In this document: piece by piece, positions 37,036 to 46,476 of the stretch
Numbering within the stretch: the first letter of the stretch is position 1
How the letters are laid out: each line of letters opens with the position of its first letter
NCBI RefSeq assembly: GCF_030503875.2
Contig: NZ_CP129968.2
Location: 2,444,001-2,508,000, forward strand
Source: Marivirga arenosa
GTDB taxonomy: Bacteria > Bacteroidota > Bacteroidia > Cytophagales > Cyclobacteriaceae
Direction of reading: 5' to 3'
DNA length: 64,000 bases
Notes under the pieces: generated by a model
What the model was told of the DNA's origin: nothing
Seen by the model: only the letters and a program-made list of their open reading frames with translations
Databases searched by the model: none
Translations under genes and position numbers: made by a program

Positions 37036-37434
37036 ATGAATAATAAATTTCACAATTACACATTAAAAATTGCAGCTGTTTACAATGTTTTATGGGGTGC
37101 ATGGGTAGTCTTATTCCCTCAGCAGTTTTTTGAATTAGTGGGCATGGAAAAAATAAATCATCCTATGGTGTGGCAAGGCATGGGAATGGTGATTGGTGTT
37201 TACGGATTAGGATATTGGTGGGCCTCTTACAATGCATCAAGACATTGGCCTATTGTGATGGTAGGTTTTTTAGGTAAAATATTCGGTCCTTTAGGTTTTA
37301 TATTCAATTATTTACAAGGTATAGTTCCTTTTGAGTTTATTTACACCTTGTTTACCAATGACTTCATTTGGTGGATTCCTTTCTTCTTAATTTTAAAAGA
37401 TGTTCATGTTAAAACAAATTGGAAACTTACTTGA
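37036..37434 (+). CDS. Small membrane protein
   Basis: 132 residues from the ATG at 37036; an in-frame GTG two codons earlier (37030) is less likely. Four hydrophobic helices are predicted (about 8-28, 45-63, 68-90, 98-120), with the segment HPMVWQGMGMVIGVYGLGYWWASY. I recognise it only as a conserved membrane protein of Bacteroidota. A -7-like TAGGTTTTG lies directly upstream (37022-37030). It overlaps the next, DoxX-like gene by 35 bases, so the pair is coupled. Confidence 0.75.
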   Translation: MNNKFHNYTLKIAAVYNVLWGAWVVLFPQQFFELVGMEKINHPMVWQGMGMVIGVYGLGYWWASYNASRHWPIVMVGFLGKIFGPLGFIFNYLQGIVPFEFIYTLFTNDFIWWIPFFLILKDVHVKTNWKLT

Positions 37435-37810
37435 ATCTAAAGGGTCGGTTTACCTTATATTCATTTTCTATTTTATTGCCGGTTTAAATCATTTCATAAA
37501 TCCTGAATTTTATATACCCTTAATTCCTGATTATTTAACACTAAAAAAAGAAGTTAATTTAATTAGTGGATTAATAGAAATTGCTTTAGCAATAGGATTA
37601 CTTCTTAACCCGACTCGTAAAATAGCATCTTTTCTGACCATCTTAATGCTATTAGCATTTATACCTTCACATATTTATTTTATTCAAATAGGCTCTTGTA
37701 TTGAAGGTGGTTTATGTGTGCCTGAATGGATAGGTTGGACTAGATTAATAGCGATTCACCCCGCTTTACTTCTTTGGGCTTGGAAATCAGGGCGAGTATC
37801 TTCAATCTGA
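37400..37810 (+). CDS. DoxX-like membrane protein
   Basis: 136 residues, four transmembrane helices. The region IFIFYFIAGLNHFINPEFY (about 20-38) and LISGLIEIALAIGLLL (about 54-69) have the F-x-x-A-G-x-x-H-F and E-x-x-x-G patterns of DoxX/MauE-type proteins, which handle quinones or act with thioredoxin-like redox partners. Two ATGs (37400, 37406) are possible; I list the first. The start lies inside the preceding gene, and the 3' end overlaps the convergent alpha/beta hydrolase by 55 bases, one of the longest overlaps here. Function unproven. Confidence 0.8.
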   Translation: MFMLKQIGNLLESKGSVYLIFIFYFIAGLNHFINPEFYIPLIPDYLTLKKEVNLISGLIEIALAIGLLLNPTRKIASFLTILMLLAFIPSHIYFIQIGSCIEGGLCVPEWIGWTRLIAIHPALLLWAWKSGRVSSI

Positions 37811-38598
37811 TATTTATGCTCATGAATGAAATATAAGGCCAATTCATTGAAAATATCATATTGATCGATATTGCATATATGCCCTGCTCCTTTCACCTCT
37901 GTAATTATTACATTTTTATGTTTTTTGGCAAATTTTTGGGCTGATTTAAGAAACACATAATCTTGTTTGCCCATAATAGCTAAGGCTGGAAAGTTGATTT
38001 TTTGGTTGTAAAATCGATTAAGTAAGCGAAAGAACTCATTATACAGTCCTACCCACTTCATATATTCTTTTGAGCTTAACTTATTTGCTTGTTTTTGATA
38101 GATTTTCCTCGATTTTTGGTGCTTACGGTAGGGCATTAGTAAATAAGAAAACACACTATACATTACGAAATAAGAAAGAAACAAATTGAAAAAACGAGCG
38201 AGTTGCACAAATGATTTTATAAGTAAATTTGCTTTAAAAATTCCTCCAGCAAATATTGCGCTAGCCACCATATTTGGGTATTTTATGCTAATATCCTGCA
38301 TAATAACACTACCGAAACTTAGAGTTACAAAATGCGCCTTTTCAATACCATTAATATCTAATACCTTTTTGATATCATCTGTTATGATATCAAATGTGTA
38401 ATTATCCTTTTCAGGCATAATGTTTTTAGATCGACCATGATCTCTTAAGTCAATTATTAAAAGATTATAAAGTGGTTTAAAAGATTCAACTTGATACTTC
38501 CAAGTTGAAGTATTTCCCCCAGCACCATGAATAAAAACTACCCATTCATGGGCTGAATGGTTCAAATGGACTTCGTAATGTAAGGATGAATTTATCAT
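37756..38598 (-). CDS. Alpha/beta hydrolase
   Basis: 280 residues, no signal peptide. Oxyanion strand VVFIHGAGGNTSTW (about 20-33), nucleophile elbow in FVTLSFGSVIMQD (Ser at about 94; L-S-F-G rather than G-x-S-x-G, so a relaxed elbow), acid IMGKQDYVF (about 206-214) and late His in GAGHICNIDQYD (about 236-247). It should hydrolyse an ester, amide or thioester; no clue to substrate. The last part of the gene overlaps the DoxX-like gene convergently by 55 bases. Divergent from the 38763 gene. Confidence 0.9.
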   Translation of the reverse strand: MINSSLHYEVHLNHSAHEWVVFIHGAGGNTSTWKYQVESFKPLYNLLIIDLRDHGRSKNIMPEKDNYTFDIITDDIKKVLDINGIEKAHFVTLSFGSVIMQDISIKYPNMVASAIFAGGIFKANLLIKSFVQLARFFNLFLSYFVMYSVFSYLLMPYRKHQKSRKIYQKQANKLSSKEYMKWVGLYNEFFRLLNRFYNQKINFPALAIMGKQDYVFLKSAQKFAKKHKNVIITEVKGAGHICNIDQYDIFNELALYFIHEHKYQIEDTRPDFQAQRSKAG

Positions 38599-38762
38599 GA
38601 TGAAAAAACCTTAACCTATCATTTTTGTTTAATATTTATATATCAAAAGTACCACATAATATTTCCGATATTCAATCGGTTAATTAAATTAATATATGCA
38701 AAATATTAACTTTAAAACATTTACATGCGGTTTTTAGTCTTCATGAATTCAATCTTTAATTT

Positions 38763-39185
38763 ATGACATCTTATATAAAAGAACTTTCAGATTTTGGTTT
38801 ATTCGTCTTAATATGGATAGTACAATTGATTGTCTATCCTTCCTTTACTATGATGGAAAAATCTAATTTATTAGCATGGCATCCAAAATATACTCAAATG
38901 ATCACCATAATTGTGATGCCTTTAATGTTAGTTCAAATAATCCTTACTCTATACTTAACCTACAGCAATAGTAACTGGATCCTAATTACTCAATCTGTCT
39001 TGGTAGTTATGCTCTGGGCCAGTACTTTTTTTCAAGCTGTACCTTTACATAACCTTATAGAATCTAATCAGGAAGTAGCTGAATCAGCAAAAAAACTTGT
39101 GCAAGTAAATTGGAACAGAACTGCAATGTGGACTATAATTGTATTATTAAATTTAGTACAAAGATTCACAACCTTTAACAATTAA
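38763..39185 (+). CDS. Small four-helix membrane protein
   Basis: 140 residues. Predicted helices at about 8-26, 45-67, 73-92 and 115-135. The pattern LFVLIWIVQLIVYPSFTMM, a later Trp-His pair (LAWHPKY), and VNWNRTAMWT near the last helix resemble a recurrent uncharacterised Bacteroidota membrane protein. No catalytic motif. Followed after 31 bases by the MATE exporter, so they may be cotranscribed. Confidence 0.75.
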   Translation: MTSYIKELSDFGLFVLIWIVQLIVYPSFTMMEKSNLLAWHPKYTQMITIIVMPLMLVQIILTLYLTYSNSNWILITQSVLVVMLWASTFFQAVPLHNLIESNQEVAESAKKLVQVNWNRTAMWTIIVLLNLVQRFTTFNN

Positions 39186-39216
39186 TGTAGTTACATCTTT
39201 TGCATAGAAGCTTTAT

Positions 39217-40566
39217 ATGACTACATCTGATGAATTTGGTACTAAGCCAATCAATTACTTATTAAGAAAACAAGCAATACCATCTGCTATAGGAATTCTT
39301 ACCTTATCGATTTACGGTATAGTGGATACTATATTCGTTGGGAATTTTGTAGGTTCGGTAGGTATAGCTGCAATTACTGTAGTGATTCCTATTACTTTCC
39401 TTATTTCATCAATTGGAATGGGAATTGGTATTGGTGGGTCTTCCATCATCTCTCGAGCATTAGGATCAGGAAAACCAGAAAAAGCTAATAAAACCTTTGG
39501 GAACCAGCTAACCTTAACTTTTATACTAGGTATATTTTTTAGCATAAGTTGTTGGCTTTTTATTGAACCTATTTTAATGGTCTTTGGCGCAAAAGGTGAT
39601 ATTCTTCAACCTACCATTGATTACTTTACCATTTTACTACTAGGAATTCCTGTTCTTGCATTTGCTATGATGTCAAATAGCATATTTCGTGCAGTTGGAT
39701 ATCCAAAAGTTGCGATGGTAGTCATGATTGTACCTGCAATAGTAAACGTTATATTAGACCCTATCTTTATAGCCGTTTTGGATTGGGGAATAAAAGGTGC
39801 TGCTTGGGCAACTACCTTTTCATATCTATTTAGTGCTTCCTATGCTGCTTATTACTTCTTAAAAGGAAGTACAGGGTTTAAATTATCCAAAACGGATTTT
39901 CTACTAGATTTCAAATTAACAGGCGAAATATTTTCTATTGGCGCCGTTACAATTGCCAGACAAGGAGTAGTTAGTTTGTTATTCCTAGTGTTAAATAATT
40001 CTTTATTTAAATATGGCGGAGAAAATGCAATTGCAGTTTATGGTATAATTAATAGAATGATGATGCTAGTAAATGTTCCTGCAATTGGTATTACACAAGG
40101 TTCTATGCCTATTATTGGTTATAACTATGGGGCTGAATATTTTAAACGGGTCAGCTTAACATTGCGAAACGCTATTATTTCAGCAACATTATTGTCTTCT
40201 GTTATCTATGCTGGTATTCTAATTTTTACTCCTCAAATAGTATCCATATTTACAGATAATACTGAATTGATTGAAAAAACTGTACCTGCCTTAAGGATTA
40301 CATTTTTAATGACACCTTTAATTGCTTTTCAACTGATTAGTGCGGCTTACTTTCAAGCCCTAGGGAAAGCTTTACCAGCATTGTTACTCACTTTAACGAA
40401 GCAAGGTTTCTTCCTTATTCCTTTGTTATTATTTTTGCCAAATTTTTACCAATTAAACGGAATTTGGATTGCTTTTCCAATTGCTGATTTAATGACTGCA
40501 ATTGTGTGTATGAGTTATTTAATTACGCATAGTAAAAAGATTGTATTGAATCCATCAGCAATGTAA
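39217..40566 (+). CDS. MATE-family multidrug exporter
   Basis: 449 residues and twelve predicted transmembrane helices in two six-helix halves. The first half begins with IPSAIGILTLSIYGIVDTIFVG, the second with VTIARQGVVSLLFLVLNNSLF, the standard symmetry of MATE transporters. GIGIGGSSIISRALGSGKPEKANK in helix 2 is the expected family loop. It would export cationic or drug-like compounds using a Na+ or H+ gradient; the ion and substrate cannot be told from the sequence. Shortly downstream of the small membrane protein. Confidence 0.92.
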   Translation: MTTSDEFGTKPINYLLRKQAIPSAIGILTLSIYGIVDTIFVGNFVGSVGIAAITVVIPITFLISSIGMGIGIGGSSIISRALGSGKPEKANKTFGNQLTLTFILGIFFSISCWLFIEPILMVFGAKGDILQPTIDYFTILLLGIPVLAFAMMSNSIFRAVGYPKVAMVVMIVPAIVNVILDPIFIAVLDWGIKGAAWATTFSYLFSASYAAYYFLKGSTGFKLSKTDFLLDFKLTGEIFSIGAVTIARQGVVSLLFLVLNNSLFKYGGENAIAVYGIINRMMMLVNVPAIGITQGSMPIIGYNYGAEYFKRVSLTLRNAIISATLLSSVIYAGILIFTPQIVSIFTDNTELIEKTVPALRITFLMTPLIAFQLISAAYFQALGKALPALLLTLTKQGFFLIPLLLFLPNFYQLNGIWIAFPIADLMTAIVCMSYLITHSKKIVLNPSAM

Positions 40567-40662
40567 ATGAGTTGATATTCCTTTCATCATTTTAAAGCGA
40601 GAGTAAAGACAGAAGTTTTACCATCAGTGTATAATAAAAAACAATAAAGGTTAAAAACTGTC

Positions 40663-40682
40663 TAATTTTGTAGCAATTAAGA
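40663..40682 (+). promoter_or_regulatory. Promoter -7 box plus initial transcribed element of the OMP-barrel gene
   Basis: TAATTTTG (40663-40670, perfect TAnnTTTG) followed by TAGCAATTAAGA, five bases before the ATG. It matches the block before the paralogous gene at 8941 at 17 of 20 positions. A -33 element is not obvious. Confidence 0.5.
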
Positions 40683-40687
40683 AAATT

Positions 40688-43165
40688 ATGAAATATAGAA
40701 TACTATTATTTTTATTACTTTTTAGCAGCCTGTCATGGGCTCAGCAGAGAGGAAACTGGGGAGGCGGAAGTAATTCTCAGATTACAGGTAAAATTACAGG
40801 AACAATCAAAGATGCCAAAACATCAGAAGCCGTATCTTACGCTACAGTAGTTGTAAAATCACCTCAAAATGGAGAAACAATAAATGGAGTTGTGACAGGC
40901 GATGATGGTACATTTAAAATCGTTGGTTTAAAACTGGGGAAATATATAGTTGAAGTTTCCTTCGTAGGTTATCAAAAATTTTCTCAGGAAGTAGAACTAA
41001 CTCCCAAAGAACCTGACTTTGAGTTTAATGACATCAACCTTCAAACTGATACAGATCAATTAGAAGAAGTAGTGGTTTCAGGACAAAGAGAAACCATTGA
41101 AAATAAAATAGATAGAATTGTTTATAATGCTGACCAAGATGTCGCCAATATGGGTGGAGATGCATCTGATGTATTAAGAAGAGCTCCTCTCTTAACTGTA
41201 GATCAAGACGGAAATGTTTCTTTAAGAGGAAATTCAAATGTTCAAATATTGATCAATGGAAAGCCTAGCAGTATGTTTGGTGCCAATACAGGAGATGCTC
41301 TGAGAATGATTCCTTCAGATCAAATCAAAAGCGTTGAAGTAATCACTTCCCCTTCTGCAAAATATGATGGTGAAGGTACAGCTGGTATTATTAACATTAT
41401 CACTAAAAAACAAACCCCACAAGGATTTGCTGGAAATGTAGATTTAACAGCTGGAACGCGAATTAATAGAGGTGTTGTAGGAATTAATGCTGGAAAAGGT
41501 AGATTGGGCTTTAATGCAAATGGAAGTTCATTTTACTCATGGCCACAATATGCTACTACTGACTTTTACCAAAAAACAGTCGTAAATGGAGTAACCAATA
41601 TAAGAGAGCAGAACGGTAGAAACTTAAGTAACCGATTAGGATATTTCGGTAATATGGGTGCTTTTTATGATTTCAATGCCTATCATAGTTTATCAACTAG
41701 CTTAAGATTGAGAGGCTTTAATAGTAATTCTTCTGGTGTAAACACCGTTTCTCAAAATTTAGGAGGTAATGAATCTTCTTTTGATAGATTCCAAAAAAAT
41801 AACTCACAAAACTGGGGTTACGAGTGGTCTTTTGATTATGTTATGAAATTCCCTAATCAGGAAGGAAGAGAACTTTCTGCTTCTTACAAAATTGATGGTA
41901 ACATAAGAGATCAGGTATTTGAAATTGACCAAAATACTCCGTTGAATTACGAAGTAGCAAACAACATCAATGATGGAAACAATCGAGAAAACACCATTCA
42001 AATAGATTATACTCATCCTTTCGGAGAAGAATTTAAATTAGAAACAGGATTCAAATCAATACTAAGAGATATTGACAGTGATTTCACTTATGAATTCAAG
42101 CCAGAAGGTTCTTCTGAATATCAAGTAGTTGATAACAGAACAGATATATTCTATTATAATCAGGATGTATTAGCAGGCTATGTTTCTACCCAAAGTAATA
42201 TCACCAAGAAATTAGGTTTAATAGCCGGAGTAAGATATGAATACACGGGTTTACAAGGTAGTTTCGAAGAAGCTACAGAAAGAAATTTTGAAGAAATATC
42301 TTACGAAAACTGGCTGCCAAGTGTAATTGTAAGTCAAAAGTTCGGAAAATTCAGTTCTTTAAAACTCTCCTACAATAGAAGGATTCAAAGACCAAGTTTA
42401 AGAAATGTAAACCCTTACGAAGAAATAGGAAATATTAGAAATATAAGCTTTGGTAATCCTACCCTAAATCCAGAATTATCAGACAATTATGAGTTAGGAT
42501 TTAGTTCATTTATAAAAGGAACTTCAATCAATATTTCAGCTTTCTATAATGACATTAGTGAAGTAATTCAATCTGTTATTTTTGAAGATCCAGCAAGAGA
42601 TGCTACAGTAACTACTTTCGAAAACGTAGGGACACAACAGAATGTGGGATCAAATCTCTTTATTTCAACTAAATTATTCAAAATCTGGACCATAAGGGGA
42701 GGCTTAAATGCCAATTACTTTATGGCGGATGGTATCATACAAGGCGAAGAAGTGAGTAATAATGCATGGTTATTCAGTGGTAACTTAAGCTCAAATATCG
42801 ACCTACCAAAAGATTGGCTAATAGATGCATTTGGCTTTGCCAGGCCAAGAAGACAAACCCTTCAAGGATATAACCCTGCCTTTTCGATATTTGGAATGGG
42901 TATTAAAAAGAAAATCTGGGATGAAAGAGGAAGTATAGGTTTATCTATTGTTGAACCTTTTAAAGCAAGAAAACCTTTTAAAAGTGAATTAGGCGACCCA
43001 AATAGTGATTTTTATCAAAGAAATGTTTTTGCGATTCCTTTTAGATCGTTTGGAATAAATTTCAGCTATCGTTTCGGTCAGCTGGATTATAAAGCAAGAC
43101 AAAAAAGAAGTAGAATTTCCAATGATGATCAAAAATCAGGAGGAAACGATGGACAAACCTTTTAA
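40688..43165 (+). CDS. TonB-receptor-like outer membrane beta-barrel protein (OMP_b-brl_3 type)
   Basis: 825 residues. Signal peptide to about residue 19 (SLSWAQ), a short Gly/Asn stretch, a carboxypeptidase-regulatory-like domain (about 33-120, ITGTIKDAKTSEAVSYATVV), a plug (about 135-240) with LRRAPLLTVDQDGNVSLRGN and VEVITSPSAKYDGEGTAGII, and a barrel to residue about 800. The tail (about 800-825, KARQKRSRISNDDQKSGG) is basic and then Gly/Asp-rich. Paralogue of the 6491-8941 protein, same promoter-proximal block. Ligand unknown; no SusD-like neighbour. Ends at a strong terminator. Confidence 0.88.
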   Translation: MKYRILLFLLLFSSLSWAQQRGNWGGGSNSQITGKITGTIKDAKTSEAVSYATVVVKSPQNGETINGVVTGDDGTFKIVGLKLGKYIVEVSFVGYQKFSQEVELTPKEPDFEFNDINLQTDTDQLEEVVVSGQRETIENKIDRIVYNADQDVANMGGDASDVLRRAPLLTVDQDGNVSLRGNSNVQILINGKPSSMFGANTGDALRMIPSDQIKSVEVITSPSAKYDGEGTAGIINIITKKQTPQGFAGNVDLTAGTRINRGVVGINAGKGRLGFNANGSSFYSWPQYATTDFYQKTVVNGVTNIREQNGRNLSNRLGYFGNMGAFYDFNAYHSLSTSLRLRGFNSNSSGVNTVSQNLGGNESSFDRFQKNNSQNWGYEWSFDYVMKFPNQEGRELSASYKIDGNIRDQVFEIDQNTPLNYEVANNINDGNNRENTIQIDYTHPFGEEFKLETGFKSILRDIDSDFTYEFKPEGSSEYQVVDNRTDIFYYNQDVLAGYVSTQSNITKKLGLIAGVRYEYTGLQGSFEEATERNFEEISYENWLPSVIVSQKFGKFSSLKLSYNRRIQRPSLRNVNPYEEIGNIRNISFGNPTLNPELSDNYELGFSSFIKGTSINISAFYNDISEVIQSVIFEDPARDATVTTFENVGTQQNVGSNLFISTKLFKIWTIRGGLNANYFMADGIIQGEEVSNNAWLFSGNLSSNIDLPKDWLIDAFGFARPRRQTLQGYNPAFSIFGMGIKKKIWDERGSIGLSIVEPFKARKPFKSELGDPNSDFYQRNVFAIPFRSFGINFSYRFGQLDYKARQKRSRISNDDQKSGGNDGQTF

Positions 43166-43171
43166 TTAATC

Positions 43172-43207
43172 AAAGCCTGCTCTTTTAATAAGAGCAGGCT
43201 TTTTTAT
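43172..43207 (+). terminator. Rho-independent terminator of the OMP-barrel gene
   Basis: A perfect 13-bp stem (43172-43184 with 43190-43202), 5-base loop, then T-run. It sits seven bases after the stop codon. Confidence 0.92.
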
Positions 43208-43266
43208 CATACCAATTCTCGCCCACTATTTTTTAGATAATTAAGGTATAATCCGTTCTAGCCATT

Positions 43267-43274
43267 TAACTTTG
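43267..43274 (+). promoter_or_regulatory. -7 box (TAnnTTTG) four bases before the hrpB-like start
   Basis: TAACTTTG, then CACA and the ATG at 43279. It is a perfect -7 match with no good -33 element; no other in-frame start exists nearby, so the message is predicted leaderless. Confidence 0.5.
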
Positions 43275-43278
43275 CACA

Positions 43279-45408
43279 ATGCATAAGTTCAATTTGAATT
43301 CTATAGACCTACCCATAAAGGAAATCATTCCTGAGCTACTAAATAAAGTAGAAAATTCTCAAAACCTTATAGTAAATGCTGAAGCAGGAGCTGGAAAGAG
43401 TACCATTATTCCTCTCGCGCTTCTTAATCACATTACTACAAAAGGTCAAAAAATTATTATGCTTGAGCCACGCAGATTAGCTGCAAAATCCATAGCTCAT
43501 CGGATGGCTCAACTATTAGGTGAAGAGGTAGGTAATACCGTTGGATATAGGATAAGATTTGAAACCCGCATTTCTCAAAATACTCAGATTGAAGTTGTGA
43601 CGGAAGGAATCCTAAATAAAATGATGGATTCTGATCCTCATTTGAAAGAAACCGCAATTCTAATATTTGATGAGTTTCATGAAAGAAGTATCCATGCTGA
43701 CGTAGCCTTAGCATTAGCTAGATTTACCCAACAACAATTTAGAAAAGACTTAAAGCTTATCATAATGTCAGCAACCTTGGACTATGAAATGCTTTCTGAA
43801 GCTTTAAAGGCTGAAGTAATTATTAGTAAAGGAAGGCAGTATCCAGTTGATATAGAGTATTTAGGAGATTCTGATTCAAGTTTATTAGCTGAGTTAACAG
43901 CTAAATACATTGAGTATGCAATCAAGCAAGATGAAGGAGATATTTTAGTCTTTCTTCCAGGACAAGGTGAAATATTAACTACGCAGGATATACTTAAAAG
44001 AGCAAGAATTAAAGCCAGTATATTTCCATTATATGGTCAATTAGCATGGAATAAACAGTGGGCTGCTATTCAGCCACATCCGGAGGGTAAAAGAAAAGTT
44101 GTATTAGCTACTTCCATCGCTGAGACAAGTTTAACCATTGAGGGTATTAAAATAGTAATTGACTCAGGTTTAAAAAAGAATTCAGTATTTGACCCTAATA
44201 CAGCTTTAAATAGTTTGAAGACTCAGCAAATTTCTAAAGATGAAGCCACACAAAGAGCTGGAAGAGCTGGTAGAGTTGCCCCGGGAAAGTGTTATAGAAT
44301 GTGGTCTGAGGCATCTCAAAATAGTAAGAAAAAGCATAGAGTTGCAGAGATCCTTCATGCTGATTTAGCAAATCTTAGACTTGATTTAGCCTCAAGAAAT
44401 ATAAAAAATAGTGAACAATTATTTTGGATAACCCAACCCCCTATTGATAAATTGATTCAGGCTGAATATTTATTAATGGATTTGGAAGCACTAAATGCTG
44501 ATAAAAATATTAGTGAATTAGGTAAAAAAATGCATCAGCTTCCATGCCATCCTCGCTTAGGGCATATGCTTTTAAAAGCTGAAGACAATTTAGACTTAGC
44601 GATAGATATAGCCTCTATTCTAGAAGAAAAAGATCCATTGTATAAGAAAACAGGCACCGATTTAACTGAAAGAATAGATACAATGAGGCTATTAAGAAAG
44701 GAAAATAGACTAAGTAGAAATTTTAAAAAGATTGAAAAGATAGCTCAATCCTACAGAGCACTTTTTGAGAGAGAAGCTAATAATGATAAAGCGGATTCTT
44801 ATGCCACAGGTTATTTATTAGCAATGGCATTTCCAGATAGAATAGCTTCTGCCAAAAGAGGTAATAATGCCCAATTTATGTTATCAAATGGAAGCATTGC
44901 CGTTATTGGTCATAAAGATGAGTTGGCCGATGAAAGTTGGTTGACTGTGGCTAATATGGATGCTAGAAGTGGTTTAGGTAAAATATTCCTGGCTGCTCCT
45001 TTAAACCCAAAAGATCTTAAACCCCTCATTAAAAATCAAAAAACTGTCATTTGGGAATATGAGGATGATGAATTCTTAGTTTACCAACAATTAAATATAG
45101 GAAATATCAATCTTCAAAGAATAGAATTAGAGGAAGAAGCTGATGAGTTTGGTAAAAGATTAGCCATTATCAAAGCCCTTCAAGTAAATTTTGATGATAT
45201 TTTAGTAACAACGGATGCTTTTGAATATTTTGCTCAAACCTATAATTCTAAACCTCAAAATGAATTCAATCCTATTAATTTAGAATTTATAGGTCATACT
45301 GCAGAAAAATGGTTACCTGCGGAAATTGAGCAAGCAGATAATATTTTGGAAACTATACAGAATTTAGATTTAGTAGAAATTGCTAAAAAACTAACTAAAC
45401 TTAACTAA
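43279..45408 (+). CDS. hrpB: HrpB-like ATP-dependent helicase, short form
   Basis: 709 residues, against about 809 in Escherichia coli HrpB. DEAH-family motifs in order: AEAGAGKSTIIPLALL (Walker A, about 37-52), IFDEFHERS (about 131-139), IMSATLD, LVFLPGQGEI, ATSIAETSLTIEGIKIVIDSG and TQRAGRAGR (motif VI), so the core is intact. The following HA2-like and middle parts are present (MAFPDRIASAKRGNNAQFML), but the protein ends at LTKLN where longer HrpB proteins continue with a C-terminal domain. An RNA helicase role is the family expectation but the cellular target of HrpB is poorly known. It has its own -7 box and stops three bases before the stop of the convergent LysR gene. Confidence 0.88.
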   Translation: MHKFNLNSIDLPIKEIIPELLNKVENSQNLIVNAEAGAGKSTIIPLALLNHITTKGQKIIMLEPRRLAAKSIAHRMAQLLGEEVGNTVGYRIRFETRISQNTQIEVVTEGILNKMMDSDPHLKETAILIFDEFHERSIHADVALALARFTQQQFRKDLKLIIMSATLDYEMLSEALKAEVIISKGRQYPVDIEYLGDSDSSLLAELTAKYIEYAIKQDEGDILVFLPGQGEILTTQDILKRARIKASIFPLYGQLAWNKQWAAIQPHPEGKRKVVLATSIAETSLTIEGIKIVIDSGLKKNSVFDPNTALNSLKTQQISKDEATQRAGRAGRVAPGKCYRMWSEASQNSKKKHRVAEILHADLANLRLDLASRNIKNSEQLFWITQPPIDKLIQAEYLLMDLEALNADKNISELGKKMHQLPCHPRLGHMLLKAEDNLDLAIDIASILEEKDPLYKKTGTDLTERIDTMRLLRKENRLSRNFKKIEKIAQSYRALFEREANNDKADSYATGYLLAMAFPDRIASAKRGNNAQFMLSNGSIAVIGHKDELADESWLTVANMDARSGLGKIFLAAPLNPKDLKPLIKNQKTVIWEYEDDEFLVYQQLNIGNINLQRIELEEEADEFGKRLAIIKALQVNFDDILVTTDAFEYFAQTYNSKPQNEFNPINLEFIGHTAEKWLPAEIEQADNILETIQNLDLVEIAKKLTKLN

Positions 45409-45411
45409 GAA

Positions 45412-46320
45412 TTAACTTTGGAATTTAGCTTCTATAATATGTGGAATTTCCTTTTTAATGAAATCCAAATAAGCCTGAGCTACTGGTGAAAATCTCTTTT
45501 CCTTAAGCCATATTAAATGCCAGGTGGAATGAATTGGGAAATTCTTAACCGGAATAATTTTTAAATCTCTATTTTTCAATTCATTCTTAATTCCAATAAG
45601 CGGAAGAATCGAATATCCTAAGCCAGCAATTACTGCTTGTTTTACTGCTTCATTAGTAGCTAATTTTAAATTCATTCGAGCTGGAATCTTATTCTTTTTA
45701 ATAAATGATTCCATGGTATATCGAGTACCTGATCCTTCCTCTCTGTATATCAAAGGAAGTTCTCTAAAAATGTCTACATCATATTTATTTTTGTTTAGTT
45801 CAGAATTTGCAGGCCCCACTAAATAGAGCTCATTTTTCATTAATTCCATATGATTAATAGCCATATCTGGCAGTACTGATACCATTGAAAAATCAACTTT
45901 ATTATTTTCTAATGACTCAATTACCGATTGCTTATTAGTAACTTCCATACTTAATTGAATTTCCGGATACTTTTTAATAAAATCAGTTAAAAAGTGAGGC
46001 ATGATGTATTCAGCTGTGGAAACAATCGATAATTTTAATTTACCACTTAATTTATCAGCACTAGAAAATCTTTTCTTCTCTATCTGATCCAATTCAGCAA
46101 CTATAGATTCTATATTATTTGCAATTTCATTTCCAAAATCAGTTATATATACTTTACGTCCAATAATTTCTAAAAGTGGTTTATCAAATTGTGATTGAAG
46201 ATTTTTAAGTTGTATTGAAACAGCAGGCTGAGTTAAATGCAATGCCTCAGAAGCTTTCGTAATACTACCTAATTCTACTATTTTATGAAAAATCTGTAAT
46301 TGATGGAGTGTATAATTCAT
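45412..46320 (-). CDS. LysR-family transcriptional regulator
   Basis: 302 residues from the ATG at 46318-46320; three extra codons upstream would need a TTG start. The N-terminal winged HTH is typical: MNYTLHQLQIFHKIVELGSI, then TKASEALHLTQPAVSIQLKNLQ (about 21-42). The C-terminal part is a LysR substrate-binding domain (about 90-300, with LYLVGPANS and YREEGSGTRYTMESF, resembling CysB/CbbR-like anion-sensing regulators). Divergent from the bicarbonate transporter gene at 46477, with a perfect inverted repeat between. By analogy with cyanobacterial LysR regulators of sbtA it may control that transporter; inference from position. Confidence 0.92.
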   Translation of the reverse strand: MNYTLHQLQIFHKIVELGSITKASEALHLTQPAVSIQLKNLQSQFDKPLLEIIGRKVYITDFGNEIANNIESIVAELDQIEKKRFSSADKLSGKLKLSIVSTAEYIMPHFLTDFIKKYPEIQLSMEVTNKQSVIESLENNKVDFSMVSVLPDMAINHMELMKNELYLVGPANSELNKNKYDVDIFRELPLIYREEGSGTRYTMESFIKKNKIPARMNLKLATNEAVKQAVIAGLGYSILPLIGIKNELKNRDLKIIPVKNFPIHSTWHLIWLKEKRFSPVAQAYLDFIKKEIPHIIEAKFQS

Positions 46321-46348
46321 AAAAAACAATTATGAAATGAAACATAAA

Positions 46349-46366
46349 CATTAATGCAATTTAATG
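46349..46366. promoter_or_regulatory. Candidate LysR operator (inverted repeat)
   Basis: CATTAA-tgcaat-TTAATG: perfect 6-bp arms around a 6-base spacer, 29 bases upstream of the LysR gene and 111 bases upstream of sbtA. It has the size and AT-rich dyad of a LysR box (T-N11/12-A). Confidence 0.5.
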
Positions 46367-46476
46367 ATAAAGCTTGATATAGTTCCGATTCACTCCACTA
46401 TATTTGAAAATTGTTTTAATTAAAAAACAGCTTTCATAAATTGGAATTATATATTTATATAAATGAATGATTTGAG

